From Rhodamnia argentea (lineage: Eukaryota; Streptophyta; Magnoliopsida; Myrtales; Myrtaceae): a DNA stretch of 64,000 nucleotides. The stretch covers positions 1,302,001-1,366,000 of the forward strand of contig NC_063156.1 in NCBI RefSeq assembly GCF_020921035.1, given 5' to 3'. How positions within the stretch are numbered: the stretch's first letter is position 1; the number at the start of each line of letters is the position of its first letter. Below the pieces are notes generated by a model, which saw only the letters and a program-made list of their open reading frames with translations, ran no database searches and was not told the origin of the DNA. Both the position numbers and the translations under genes were made by a program. Positions 1 through 12,046 of the stretch are shown here, in pieces.

Positions 1-642
1 GCATTATGACACATAAGAAACTGGTGGATCTTCTCCACCTCCTCCTTCTTTTCGTACATCGTGGTTGCAACATAGGTACATTCTGGGACGTCATTATAGT
101 CATCAAGTTCATCCCATAAGACTTTCAGTTTGGTGTAATATTCCACCACCGAGAGTCCTCCTTGCTCTAGGAGCCCAATTTCGGTTTTGATCTCGTGTAT
201 GCAAGGTCCGTTACCTTGGGCGAATCTCTCCTTCAACTTGTCCCACATTACCTTTGCTTCTTCTGCATATACCACGCTTCCTTGTAGATTCTTGTGGATG
301 GAATTGAAAATCCATGAAATTATAATGGAATTACAAATGTCCCATGCATTAATTTCGGGTGCTCATGAATTTGGCTTCTCTAGCAATCCATCAATAAACC
401 CAACTTTATTTTTCGCCCGCAATGCGCGTCTTGTTGCCTTTGACCATGTTGCATAGTTATTGCCTTCGACCATGTTGCATAGTTATCCCAGGTCAGCACG
501 CATGAAACAAGTATACTTCCAGGATTGTCGGTGGTGTTGAGATAATATGGTGAGGAAGGGTCCATCACCTTCTTTGTAGATGCTTCCGGAGACATATTGT
601 AAACAATGCGGGTCGAATTGTCTGGTGTGTTTAAGTTCTCTA
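1..642 (-). pseudogene. Copia (Ty1) retrotransposon gag fragment, broken, running off the left edge
   Basis: Read on the minus strand, this encodes the Copia gag-type domain. The N-terminal DPSSPYYL and DNPGSILVS motifs are near 560-510, WDNYATWSKA near 490-460, and the later WDKLKERFAQGNGP and LKVLWDELDDYND motifs lie between about 250 and 100. The frame continues past position 1, so the rest of gag-pol is outside the window. It is dead. A 26-bp tandem duplication (435-486) shifts the frame just after WSKA, and there is an in-frame stop near 369-372 after the LLEKPNS segment. It sits directly downstream of a primer-binding site (643-654), as gag should. Gag packages element RNA; this copy cannot make an intact protein. 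Confidence 0.85.
435..486. repeat. 26-bp tandem duplication inside the Copia gag fragment
   Basis: Two adjacent 26-bp copies, 435-460 and 461-486, differ at one position (ctttg versus cttcg). Because 26 is not a multiple of three, the duplication explains the frameshift in the gag pseudogene. Confidence 0.95.
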
Positions 643-654
643 GCTCTGATACCA
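643..654 (-). other. Retrotransposon primer-binding site (initiator tRNA-Met type)
   Basis: On the minus strand this reads TGGTATCAGAGC, the standard plant Copia primer-binding site complementary to the 3' end of initiator tRNA-Met. It lies just upstream of the gag fragment and sets the element's orientation. Confidence 0.85.
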
Positions 655-845
655 TGCGAGAAGTGTAATTTTCTTGTATTGCTCAACGTAGAGTACATAT
701 ACTTATACAACATATTGCTTAAGAAAAAAGGGAAAGAGAAAATTTTCCAAGTATCTCTAACTAATTACAAAAGATATGCTAGATAATATGCTAACAAAAA
801 TAAAAGTTGCAAAATAGAATGTAATCCTTAGCAAATCTTCCGCAA
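655..845 (-). mobile_element. Likely 5' LTR remnant of the Copia element
   Basis: This sequence abuts the primer-binding site and begins on the plus strand with TGCGAG, so on the minus strand the LTR would end in CA next to the site. The outer LTR boundary is not clear because the partner LTR is outside the window; the right end given is approximate. Confidence 0.45.
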
Positions 846-1344
846 TACTATCGGTCGTCGCTCGGGGCAACGAGCTTCCATTGCCCACTCAGATCTGGAA
901 GTTTCAAATTTGGACTAGTGGCATTGCCAATGCGTCCAAGCGGAGCAACCCTTTCGTCTAGGCTTGCCAGGTCTGTGGACGAGCTGCCTCGCGAGTCATG
1001 GACGAGGCAAGATCTGGACAGGCAAAGAGTAGAATGACCGCTAGTGACGCCAGAAGGGCTGACTTGGCTTGGACGCGCAAGACGTGGCGCTTGCGATTCC
1101 GCCGGTGGTAATGTTGATGCGAGGTGCTCCATCGGTGGCAACGCTTGGAGGGCTCTGAACAGAGGTAGAGGAATTGAGAAGGGGAAAAAGTCTGAATTTT
1201 ACCTTCTTTACTTTATACCGCATCATCTCCTCATATTGTATTGTGGATACATGTCAATGTACGAGTGGATATGAACGGGAATAACACATGCCACATCAGT
1301 TAATGATTGATATCTAACCAGAATCAATTGTTTCGTTTCTATTT
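846..1344. other. Intergenic, GC-rich stretch without a supported gene
   Basis: Open frames exist on both strands here (about 61-103 codons), but they reflect base composition. I recognise no domain, splice pattern or promoter. Confidence 0.5.
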
Positions 1345-2170
1345 GTTTCATGAAAAATAACTTCCAAACTTTTTTTTCCGAATTTTTGGCATTTGGTATG
1401 CGAAAAAATAAGCTAATCAGCAAAAACATTTTCCATCCATACAAAAAAAAAACCTTCAAAAGTGGGGAAACTATTTTCATTTTTTCAAAAAAAGGAAAGC
1501 ATTTTCCCTCTCTTTCCTCCCTCAAATCCTTCACATTTCTTTTCCTTTTAACTATTCTTTTTATAATAAAGTATTTAAAAATTGAAATTTTTAATAATTT
1601 TCACTTATTCCTATTTCTTTTCCTATTTGTTCTTATCTTTCTTCTTTTGCCAATCGCTGGCGACAGCGACAGCCCAAGCTTGGCCTCGCTCAAGGTCGAC
1701 GATCTTCGGCTCACCGGATCTAGCAAGGCGAGGTCGAGCTTGAGGTCACCTAGCCATATCTGATGAGGCAAAGCTCGGCCTTGCCCGAGGCTGGGGAGGT
1801 GAGGCCGAGCTCGAGGTCTGTACTCTCCTTGCCGAATTTGGCCGGGCGAGGCCAAGCTCAAGGTCGCCGAGGCCGCACCTCGCCTTGCCGGTTATGGGTG
1901 AGCTGGGGCCTCAATTGTGGCCAGTCGTCGGGGTTGGTGACGGGCGGAGGAGGAAATTAAAGAACAAAAAGAGAAAAAATAAAAAAGAAAATATTTGAAA
2001 TTCTAAACACATGGAAATATTAAGGATAAAAAAAATTTAAAGATACGAAACTATTAAAAAATTTGAAAGGAAAATATTTTCCCATTCGTTTTTAGCCAAA
2101 CATCGGAAAATATCACCATTTTCCTAAAAAAACTATTTTGAGAAATTTTTTTTTTCAGAAACGCCACATT
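1345..2170. mobile_element. Non-autonomous inverted-repeat element with AT-rich arms and a GC-rich core
   Basis: The arms (about 1345-1560 and 1960-2170) share inverted motifs built on 'ggaaaatattttcc' and 'catttggtatgcgaaaa'. The core (about 1655-1950) is GC-rich, with repeated 'ggcgaggt/cgagctc'-like words. The same architecture recurs at 16817-17458 and 55670-56345. No transposase is present. Boundaries are approximate because I could not fix a target duplication. Confidence 0.5.
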
Positions 2171-2294
2171 TTTCACGATGCTGCACTTGCGAAACTGCAA
2201 GTAATTATAGATGGGATTTATTGTTATCCCTATCAATTGGGATGATTTATTCTTTGAGAATTTTGATTTTTGCATAAAAATAAAAATTTTTGTG

Positions 2295-2304
2295 AGCATC
2301 CGTG
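2295..2304. repeat. Left target-site duplication of the Mutator-like element
   Basis: AGCATCCGTG here and AGCATCTGTG at 3441-3450 are direct repeats, nine of ten bases identical, bracketing the inverted repeats of the element between them. Confidence 0.75.
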
Positions 2305-3440
2305 GGGAAAAGTACACTACAAGTGCCTTAAGTTGTATATGACGCTCATTTTAGTTCCAAAAGTTTTAAAACGATCACTTAAGTGCCAGATCCGATTTGC
2401 TTGTTTTTCTTATTAATATATGAACCGACGTGGCTCGCCGGAAGTACATGTGGACTTCTATGTGGATTTAAATTTTAAAATTAACTAAAAAATTTAAAAA
2501 ATGAACAAATAAAAGAAAATAAGCTGAAAACTTAGTAAAAAAAAGGCGTGGGGGATCGTTCAGGTGGCACCATAACCGGCAAAGGCTCTGCCGACCGCAG
2601 GCGGGGCCTCACCCTCCCCGATCTAGGCGAGTACAAGCAGGGTCATTACAGTCCCCGGGCATGGTTCGCCTTCCTCATTTCTTCTCTGTTGTGTTTCCTT
2701 TTGCTGTTTTCCTTGGATCATTCATTCTTGAGCGGCGGCGGCAACAATGGGGTTGCTTTCCTGGTCGACAATTATGAGAATTCCATCAATACCCGCAAGC
2801 CCAAATTGCTTCCTCTCGGTGGAATTCTTAACAAAACCCTCCATCCAGCCCCATTTGACGAAGGGTCACTCCTTAAGGCAAACAGTATAGCAAGAAATCG
2901 TGAGGTCCCAAATGGTGGTCTTAGTCCAGTGGGCGTCATTGTGGGGAACAAATCGGATGATGATTCAATTTCACCCACTAACCTGAGCAGTGAAGTTCGG
3001 CCATGCGGTTGGTGGGGGTTGTCAGCCACTGGCTGGGGTTCAGCCACCCCCGCCGGCCAACCCCCTCCTTGTCGGCAAGGGTGGGGCAGCACCCTCGCGG
3101 CCAGAACATGGCCCCCATCTTTTTTTTTTAATATAAAAATTTCAGCTTATTTTTCTTTAATTAATTAATTAATTAATTAATTAATTAGCTTAAAAGTCTA
3201 CGTGGAAGTCCACGTGGCGAGATTTTTATAAAAAAATATGTCATGTCAGATAATAGATTTAAATATAAAAGCCATATATTTCATTTGGCCGGAATTTATT
3301 TCATTTGGCAGGAATTTTTTTAATTTGGCGCTTAAGTGATCGTTTTTCCTCGATTTTGACACTTAAGTTAATGTTTTGAAGCTTTTGGCATTAAAATGAG
3401 CGCCATGCACAATTTATAGCATTTGTAGTGTACTTCTCCC
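2305..3440. mobile_element. Mutator-like non-autonomous element (Pack-MULE-like)
   Basis: The left end begins GGGAAAAGTACACTACAAG. The reverse complement of the right end begins GGGAGAAGTACACTACAAA. Similarity continues inward for about 70 bases through shared words such as 'cgctcatttta' and 'cacttaagtg'. The element is 1,136 bp and is flanked by a 10-bp near-perfect direct repeat. Long terminal inverted repeats with a 9-10-bp duplication are the signature of Mutator-superfamily elements. It encodes no transposase. The interior instead carries a coding-like segment (about 2605-2985) between GC-rich blocks, which suggests a captured gene fragment. Confidence 0.75.
2605..2985 (+). pseudogene. 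Captured coding-like segment inside the Mutator-like element
   Basis: One frame (open from 2548 to 3168) contains a strongly hydrophobic stretch, AWFAFLISSLLCFLLLFSL, at about 2657-2715. A polar, low-bias region follows, with NNGVAFLVDNYENSIN and KPKLLPLGGILNK. A short cytoplasmic tail, one membrane anchor and a stem is the layout of Golgi type II enzymes such as plant glycosyltransferases, but I do not recognise the source gene. Codon composition differs from the GC-rich blocks on either side. It probably has no independent function; whether it is transcribed cannot be seen. Confidence 0.4.
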
Positions 3441-3450
3441 AGCATCTGTG
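3441..3450. repeat. Right target-site duplication of the Mutator-like element
   Basis: AGCATCTGTG matches 2295-2304 at nine of ten positions. Confidence 0.75.
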
Positions 3451-3914
3451 ATATTCTTATATGGGTAGTTCTACCTAAAAATAAATAAAGACTACTCATA
3501 AGTCATGTTAAACACAAGTCTAATAAATGATTATTGAGCTGCTACCGCTTTACTACTATAAATGATATGATATGATATGCCTCTTATGTATAATACCTAT
3601 TCATCGCATGGGGATTATTATATGGGTATAAACTATAAAAATACGTGCTGACGTACGACAGTGTCAAACTACAATGTACGTATGTTAAGACGATATAGAC
3701 GAAACGCTTCAAGTCAATTTATTAATGGACGTTGTCTTGTCTGGCAGAATAATTTTGAAACACGACTTTGCCGTTATCAATTTGATAATGATGGTTGGTA
3801 TGGAATATGAAAGTTGACATTCGAAGCTTCTCTTGCTCCGACCTGTTCTAGCTAGAGTCGCCAATGAGGAGGCTAGTTAAAATAAGTCACAGAACATTTA
3901 CTGGTTATGGGCAT
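3451..3914. other. Intergenic, no gene seen
   Basis: AT-rich spacer with no supported reading frame or RNA gene. Confidence 0.6.
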
Positions 3915-4546
3915 AATTTCCTAATTAATACCACAAAAAACCACAAAATGGTACATTTGTTACAAATTTACCATAAACTATTTTTTTAACCACAAAAAAA
4001 TATAAATTGATACATTTGTAATAAATTTACCCCAAACTACTTTTTTGACCATAAAAAACCTTAAACCGATATACCTGTGACAAATACGTCAAAATGGTAC
4101 ACTTGTCATAAATTTATCTTTCGTTAGGTTCCGTTAAATTTTACTGTCAAATTGCTGAGTTAGATGATAATTGACAGTTGATGGGTGTACCCATTTAGAG
4201 TTTTTACCCTTCGTTTGTCACATGTGTATCAATTTGGGGTTTTCGAGGTATTAAATCAATTTAATGAAAATTAACGGAGGGTAAATTTGTCATAAATGTA
4301 CTAGTTTCAAGTAAGTTTGTCGTGGGTATACCAATTTAGGATTTTTAGCATTCAAAAAAATAGTTTGGGGTAAATTTGTCACAAATGTACAAGTTTGAGA
4401 TTTTAAGTGATCAAAAAAATAATTTGAGATAACTTTATCACAAGTGTACTAGTTTGAGATTTTTTGTGGTAAAAAAAATAGTTTGAGATAAATTTGTCAT
4501 AGGTGTACTAGTTTGAGATTTTTCGTGGTATTAACCATTCCCTAAA
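3915..4546. mobile_element. Foldback element built of inverted tandem units
   Basis: The left half repeats a unit of roughly 60 bases containing 'ggtacatttgttacaaattta' variants and 'aaactatttttt'. The right half repeats the same unit reversed, as 'taaatttgtcacaaatgtac' variants. Both ends carry AATACCAC or its complement. Three to four units per arm point towards a centre near 4180-4200. A related fragment follows the long A tract near 54.76 kb. No coding capacity. Confidence 0.6.
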
Positions 4547-7157
4547 ATAGCACAAAATTTAGGTTCAGTCCCAAATATGTCCCTAATTTTTTTGTCTTAA
4601 AAAAAAAAAAGGGTTTAGTCCCAAATTTGTTTGGAATTTTGTTTTGTCTAAAATAATCACTATCTTTCAATCTATTCTCAAACTCTGATGACCTAGTTTC
4701 AACTTGACGTGACATTTTCACATTGATAACAAATTCACATAAGCAAAGTAATGGGGCGATACATATGGATTGACGTGGCATTTTCACGTTGATAACAAAT
4801 CCACCCCAATAAAAATTGTTGAAATTCTCCAAAATGAAACCGTACTAGGATATAAAAATTAAGGACGACTAACGGCATTTTTGATAGAGGGCTAACGAGG
4901 GCATATATGAGATTAAAGTAAAAGTTGGTGATTTTTCTCTTAGACCAAAAAAAAAAAAAAGTTCTTGGTAGATTTGAGACTAGACCTAAAGTTTGAGACT
5001 TTTTTTATACAAAATAAATTCGGGATAGATTTAAAACTGGATCTAAAGTTGAGTTTTATTTATTTATTTATGGAATTAGGTGACTGATTATGATAAGTCG
5101 AACGAAATCCTATCAAACGATAGTGAATCATTTAACGATTTCTGATTACATGAAGATGAAAAGAACAGAAAAGTAAAGTTAAGAAAAAAATAAGTGGGGC
5201 TCTTTGTGAACTTACATAATTTAGTCTAATCAAGCCAAAAATAAAATAAAAAAGGCCACTAGTTTCCAGCTATCTTCTCTTGCTTATTCTAATTATAAAG
5301 TCTTACCTTCCCATATGTGAAATATTCCAAGATCTTCAAGAGAAGGGGAAAGCGAATAAATAAATACTACATCTACTCAACTGACTTCATTTTTAATGTG
5401 GAATCAAGTGCATATATAAGTGAATAATATGTATAGAAACAAAATAATCTTGACTAGTAAATTAACTATCTACAGGAGTATCTAAATATGAAATAATATC
5501 CCTAATATCCAATAGTATCTCTAACAATATTCTCTACTAGGGAATAATCTAATATCCTTAAATATACTTGAACACCATAGTATGATGAAATAAGTCCTGT
5601 ATAATGAAATGATTTTATTCTGCATGTAGATGTTACGGGTCAAAAGTAGCCACCTGCTCGTGGAGACTGCAAAGGTATGATCGTTTGTATGAGTATGAAG
5701 GATATTTCTTCCATAAAACCGTGTATTGTCTTTGACCGGTCACACATTTTACTCTCTCTTGGCAACCTAAGCTTTTGTGATAAATTGAGATCGTGATGTT
5801 TTCCTCTGTTCTTTATTGGATACTTTTCATTGGTGAGTTACAAATATGAGAACTCACCTATTTGTCCTTACTAAGTTTACATGATGGTGATGCATATTTG
5901 TAATGTGCCAGTCATAGGCTAGGTTGAGAAAGTTTCCACTAAAAAAAATGGAGGAAAACACAAAACCTATGTATCCATCTCATGGCCAATACTCGTGAAA
6001 TTATCTCACAAATTATATATGAAAACCTCTCAGCTTTCGCTTTGAACTTTCGAATTAGGCAACCTTTAGAGTTTTAATCTTTCTATGTGGTTATTGGTCA
6101 TTTTGAGATTGTAATCTACCGTTCTTTGTGTTGGTGTTCGTTTGATTCACACATAAGAGCATATCAATATAACTTGGCTAAACCTTCCAAACTTTTTGTC
6201 CCTTGATCAAGCATTGACAAAAGGAAAATGAAAAGGATCGACAGTTTAGAAAATTTGTTAAAGAATTCTCATTCTAATCCAATAGTTTAATTAATTAGTC
6301 CCAAAGCAACGCTATCTTACCAAAAGTTTATTCTTATTTCATCTTAACCCTGTATAACTTGAACTAAAATTTGTTTTTTCAATTCCCTTTTGGGCATGGT
6401 TTTGGGACCAGGGGACACAACCAGACACCTGTTGGTCATCTTCAGGCCGGACCAATTCGATAATTACTTTAATTAAGAGGCAAGTGTGGCCTAATCCCTC
6501 ATCATCCTTTGAGACTATGAGAGACACATTATATAATGGGACGAAGACCCTCATGGGACATTGCTTAATCACTCTGGTGTATTTGCTTAGTCACAACCTA
6601 GTCTTAAGTTTAAGTAATTACAACTGTATACATATGCTGACAGTTTGGTACTTAAATTAAACTGAGGACTGGATTTTTAATCAGAGTAAAATCTTTCTGA
6701 ATAAAGTATCCAATGATGCTTAGGCAGTAGGCGCATGGCCCTGCTTGTATGCCCAGACGGTTCACATCTCATGCTTTACAGTTCTAAAGAATTTCCCAAA
6801 AAAAAAAACTTGTAGTCAGTCTCAATCTCAGTCCATTACTCTCATTTGTCTTTAATCATCAGCATGTCGAATCCAATGAAACAAAATTCCGCCAATTAAG
6901 AAAAAAGAGAGAATAAAAGAAAATCTAGACAGTCTTCTCCTGAGAGTGGTCCAGCATGAAGGTTATATAATCAAACCAGAGTTTTATGATGCAAAGATGT
7001 CTAGATACAATCATTACAGTACTGTATTGGCATCTGAAAGATGAATGTCCTTGCTCTATCACTATCTAAATTTTGACCGACCAATACTGTTGGTTTGATG
7101 GTCGATTCCACTGTTTGGTTTCAAAATAACGAATTTGCATCTGCGGGAGCATTACTA
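4547..7157. other. Intergenic, no gene seen
   Basis: AT-rich spacer with several homopolymer A runs. The open frame near 6339-6572 (minus) has no recognisable domain or splice context. I see no RNA gene. Confidence 0.6.
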
Positions 7158-7838
7158 AAAAATTTCTAAACATATTGTAATTATGCCAATTGAGTTTTAA
7201 ACTTTTTTTTTGGAAAATTAAGTTCTAAAATGTTTGCATTTGTACTAATTCTATCCATCCGGTTAATTTTGATTGAAAACCACCGATGTTACGTGGTCGG
7301 TGCAAACATGAACAATTTTTAGTAGTATTCAATAATTTTTTTGATTCTTTTATATTATTTTCTTTTCTTTTCTTTCTTTCTTTTTTTCTCTCTTCTTCCT
7401 CCATTTGATTGCGGACTCGGCGGCCAACTAGAGGTGAGGTCAACCTCGCTGGTCTCGAGCAAAGCTTGCCCCCATCAGCCGTTGGCTAGGACGAGCCTCG
7501 CCCGCCCCTAGCGAGACGCGACCTTGTGGTCGCTGGGCAACGCTCGCTCCCTCCAGTGGTCAGCAGGGGTGAGCTTCATCTAGAGATCGACTGGAGGAAG
7601 AAGGAAGAAAAAAAAAGAAAGAAAGAGAAAGAAACCAACAAAAAAAAGGAAAAATAAAATAAAAATAAATCAATATAAAATTATTATTACAAATTGTTCA
7701 CATTTACGCCGGCCACATTTTCGACTAAAATTGGCCCGATGAACTTAATTGGCACAAATACAAAATGTTTATGACTCAATAAAAAGAGTTTATGACTGAA
7801 TTGTCACAATTGCAATAAATTTATGAATTTTTTTTAAA
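7158..7838. mobile_element. GC-cored inverted-repeat element, copy 1
   Basis: Imperfect terminal inverted repeats of about 130 bases. The left arm contains 'catttgtactaattctatc' and 'ggttaattttgattgaaaac'. The right arm, reversed, contains 'tatttgtgccaattaagttc' and 'ccaattttagtcgaaaa'. The core (7410-7600) is GC-rich and flanked by polypyrimidine then polypurine tracts. Related copies are at 12325-12915, 61915-62465 and 62755-63080. No transposase. Confidence 0.65.
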
Positions 7839-7859
7839 TGAATTGTTAAGTGTGGAAAA

Positions 7860-9090
7860 AATATTGGCAAAAATGTTATCAGTTACCTAATTTCTCAATA
7901 TTTTATTGGTAACTTAACAATGCTTTTTATGAAATTACCAACTCATTTCCGCAGTATGCAAATTACCAGCTCTTTTTTTAATCTTTTACAAACTTCCATT
8001 TGGCTTTCTTACCAACCCATCAAATTTATCAACTCTTACATAAGTCTATCAGCATTTACTTGAGTAACTTATCAACTTTCCAATTAAATGCTGTTTTGGG
8101 TTATAAACTCTCGTTTAATTTTTTTTCCCTAAATTTCATTTGTTGATTTTTACTGGTCTTTCCTTTAAATGCCTCTTTTTTTTTTTAAACTTGTATATGA
8201 ATTTTTCAACCTTTATTTATGTGATGTACCAGTTTTTCTTCTATACCAACTAGTTTTGAATTATCGGGTCTCATATGTATTGCGTATTAACCTTTATTTT
8301 TAATTAGTTTAGTTTTACCGGCTTTTCTGTTGATTTACCGACTTTGATTTTCAATTTTTGTTAATAAGTTAAATTTACCAATTATTTTTAGAAACTACCA
8401 ACCTTAATTAGAATAATCACCGTCTTTTCTCCGATTAAGCTACAAATTGATTTTTCGTTACGAACTCCTATTAGTTAGTTACCAACGTTCATTTGATTTG
8501 TTCCAATTACCAACTTTTATTATATCTGAAAAAATAAAAAAAATATATTATCTCATCTTTCACAAAATTGGTTTTACTTTTTCTTTTTTTTCTTAGCCAT
8601 GGCTCAAGTTTACCAAGTATCATATCAAATTACTAACCTTTATTTGAGTGACTTGCCAACTTTTCTTCAATTTAGTTACTAACTATATTTGGGTTGCCAA
8701 TTCTCACTCAATTCTTAATTCACTATCTTATTTATTAAGTGCAACTTTTAATGGTTTTGCAATTATCAACCATAATTTGAGTGATTTCCAACTTTCTCCA
8801 TTAAACTACCAGATAGTATGCATTTCCAACTCTCATTTGACTTGATTGTCGAAGCTTAATTGTTTTTTTCGGACATTACTAATTAACCTTATCATTGAGA
8901 AAACAAATTTTCACTTATCAATTATCTATTTCATTCAACTTTATTAACGAGGCTTAAATTCAACAACAATTATATGAAAATACCAACTTTTATTTATGTA
9001 ATATATCATCTATTTCCATTTAAGTAATCAATTAGCTTTGGGTTAACAACTCACATTTGAGTTGCATACCGGCGTTTATTTATTTTTTTG
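7860..9090. repeat. Degenerate 'TTACCAACTTTTATTTGAGTGA' repeat field
   Basis: Dozens of degenerate occurrences of 'taccaact' followed by a T-rich stretch and 'atttgagt' lie at irregular 25-60-base spacing over about 1.2 kb. The field ends near 9040-9090 in a conserved tail: 'gggttaacaactcacatttg', then 'accggcgtttattta' and a T run. A second field with the same tail ends near 18180. Confidence 0.6.
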
Positions 9091-10213
9091 GTGAAATCTA
9101 TCTCTAAGGTGTGATCCAGTCTTTTTCCTTTTGTCCTCATATTCATATGGAAAGACAACCACCCAAATGTTCCCTTTTCTTTAAGTCTACTCTTGAATGA
9201 ATCATATAAGTCATACGAAGGCTAAATGCCTTCATTTTTAGTCTCCGAATTGACGGTGACCATGATTTATGTACCAATTGAAAATGCCATCACTGTATAC
9301 CGACAGCACAACAACCGTTCTAGGATACTTAAAATATGCAATCGCCAAATTATAAAAATTGAGAACACCGTCACCGCCACCACCTTTATGGTAATTTTAA
9401 GGGAAGAAGACAATTTGCAGTGAGATTTGAGTATGAGTAGGTAGGAAGAAAAGGACTGAGAGCGAGAGGTTTTCATGAAACGCTCATAACCTAGGAAAGT
9501 ATTGCGCTTTATATTAATCCCACATTCACCTTATTATATGAACCGCCCAATCTCATTTCTGGCATGTATGCTATACTATATAATGCTATTAACCTATGCC
9601 TTGCACCCTTAGTAAACTTAAAGAATGCTGGCTGACTCCATTCAATATTGCAAACACTATTTCTTGAATATTCTTGTTTCTTAAATATGGCAATGTTCAA
9701 AGACAAGTAACATCCTTTGTCGACCTTAAAATCTTATTTTGTTATTATTTGAATAGACAGAATTCTTCCACAAGGTTAGCCATGCGGACATTTGTTTGTT
9801 TATTTGTTAGACTAAGTATTTAATGGATTTATTATGCTTGGTAGTCATCTCCACCAATAATGTTATGAATACGTATGTATGGCTTTAGAAATTTTATAAC
9901 TTTTCAAATTAACGATGATAAGCGTGGGATTTGTAGCCAAAAAGTTACTCATTCGGATATGGTACATAAAGCGTCATACTTATTATGGATATCTTTGAAA
10001 GTTCTACAAACCGTGTAATAAAGCGACTCCTATTAGATGGGAGAGAAAGGGGTTAAATTACGTACAAAAGTGTATAGAGAAAGTCTTGTTGTGTACATAA
10101 AATCGGAGGTATATACTTGTTCGTTGCATTGTGAGAATCGTCTCTGAAAATAGAACTTTACCTAGCGGTGTGCGTTTAGATTCTCCTTACAAAGTGGTCT
10201 GATGTATGCTTGC
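9091..10213. other. Intergenic, no gene seen
   Basis: AT-rich spacer. Overlapping short frames near 9226-9706 have no recognisable domain. Confidence 0.55.
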
Positions 10214-10740
10214 TACTTCAGTACTTCTTCCTATATGTGGAGGAAGCTCCTTAAGCTGAGAACTGAGTTCAAGACCTTGATTAAGCATGTTATTTGTGAT
10301 GGAAAACTAACTTTCCTTTGGGGGCTTTGCTCTATCTGTTCACTCAGAGGATAGTTTATGATACCGCAAAAGTCTGCTACGTATAGACCTACTGCAAGGT
10401 CTGAGGACTTGCTTCTAATTCGATCAGCATTCTGTGGAATTCAGACTAATGTTGAGCAGTCTCAAAAGCTGGTTTGGTTCGCTTCAAACGTAGCAAAACA
10501 CTCGAATATGCTGCCTACTAGAGATAGGTTGAACAAGCGGAAACCTTCGTTGAATAATGTTTGCCTTCTCTGGGTTCTTCCCCTAAATCTAGGGATCAAT
10601 TGTTTTCTGAATGGGCTGCTTCTCCAGAAGTCTGGAGCTCGATCTACAGTTGATGGGGTGTTCAAAGAATTAGGCAGAGTAGGAGGGATAGAGTTGCAGC
10701 AAAATTTGTGCCAGTTGGAAGGGCAAAGCTGTAGCTAATG
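10214..10740 (+). pseudogene. LINE (non-LTR) retrotransposon relic, C-terminal zf-RVT region
   Basis: One frame reads MWRKLLKLR ... VICDGKLTFLWG from 10214. It meets a stop at 10352-10354 and continues in frame from 10358 with LVWFASNVAKHSNMLPTRDR and LNKRKPSLNNVCLLW. This matches the layout of the region after LINE reverse transcriptase: the W-(R/K)-LL, GDG-x-x-x-FLW motif, then 'W..NVPKHS..LPTRDRL...G...C.LC' of the zf-RVT domain. The expected second zinc-finger half is degraded. It is a truncated, dead copy. Confidence 0.65.
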
Positions 10741-12046
10741 CTGCACGCATGCAATGTGATGTTTTGTATAGACTTGTTAGAATCCAAACCAGTCATTCTT
10801 TAGAATTTGTAGTAACCGGAGACTCGACTTGAATTGCTGTATTTCTTGAGTTTCTGCTGTAATCCTTTCTGTCATTTGTAGCAGGATTACCCTACTTTGC
10901 TTATTTGAATAATAGTCACTTGCTAACCAAGCAGAATTTTTTTTTTTCCCTCAAAATATAGAGTTCCATCCAAGGGTTTAGCTGATTATTAGTTGACAAC
11001 GAGGAGGATTTTAAACAGTTGACACTAAGGAGTGCTGAAAACATTCTTGATTTATTTGGGTTAGCGTGTCCAAAGGGTTTATAGTCTCAATGATTGACAA
11101 ATCGATGACAGTTAGTGCTAACCACAGAATCGTGCCTTTCCTTTTCTAATCACGCTCTGCATATGATATGCTATTAACTAATATTGCCTGAACCCTAAGC
11201 AAAATTTTTACCTAATATTCGCCAGATGAACACATGATGCACGACGGAATTTTATTCGTCCACGAATCCCTGGAATTCCGACATCTTTTTCTTCTCATTC
11301 CAATAGGAACCCAACTTGACATGTCGATTTGGTGAGTATGAATTGCATCTTGTTTAAAAATTAGGTTTGGTATGTTCTGCTGTTCATAACTTGATGTAGA
11401 TGTTGGGGGATATTCTCTTGCAGTTTGTTGTTATGAATGCATTATAGTGGGGAAAACATTCCCAAATGAAAAACATACATTTCATTGTCTAGCTAATCAA
11501 TCATAGAGAAGAGAGACCAACCTTATATACTTTGACTAAATTGTGTAGCCGAATCGGACAAATTTATGAACGTTACTACATCTGTATTCATTTCGTGAAA
11601 AATGAGATGAATTTTAAGGCAATAAAAAATTGTTGCTTCTCTTTTGGGTGATGGTGGGGTTTTGCCAACTCTCTTAACCGAGTCAATAATATCATTTCCA
11701 GCTGTTACAATTAGAAGATATGGGTGTCAATAAAGCTACTCGTTGGACAAACACTCAACTTAATCAAAGCTGTGAGACTTTCGCTTTGAATTAGAGCTGT
11801 AAATCATTTGTCAATCATTGGAGAGGAATCCTTCTAGAGAAACTACCGACATTAGGCGCACGTGAAAAATATTGCGTAGCCCCATCTAATAGATAACGTG
11901 TGTGGCGGACAAAAAGAATTACGGTGCTGGAACTATGAAAAAACACTTTTATGGCACTTTCTAGTCGGCCAAGTTGGTATTCTGTGTAAAGGTTTAATAT
12001 TATATCGGAAAAATTGAAAAATTAGGGACTGAATTGGAACATGTAT
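10741..12046. other. Intergenic, no gene seen
   Basis: No supported gene, RNA or clear repeat structure. Confidence 0.55.

Noticed and set aside
1350-1763. 137-codon open frame (+) rich in Phe, Leu and Lys
   Set aside because: It runs from the AT-rich arm into the GC core of an inverted-repeat element; composition explains it.
7860-9090. CRISPR-like repeated words
   Set aside because: Repeats are degenerate, spacing is irregular, and the sequence is a plant nuclear genome.
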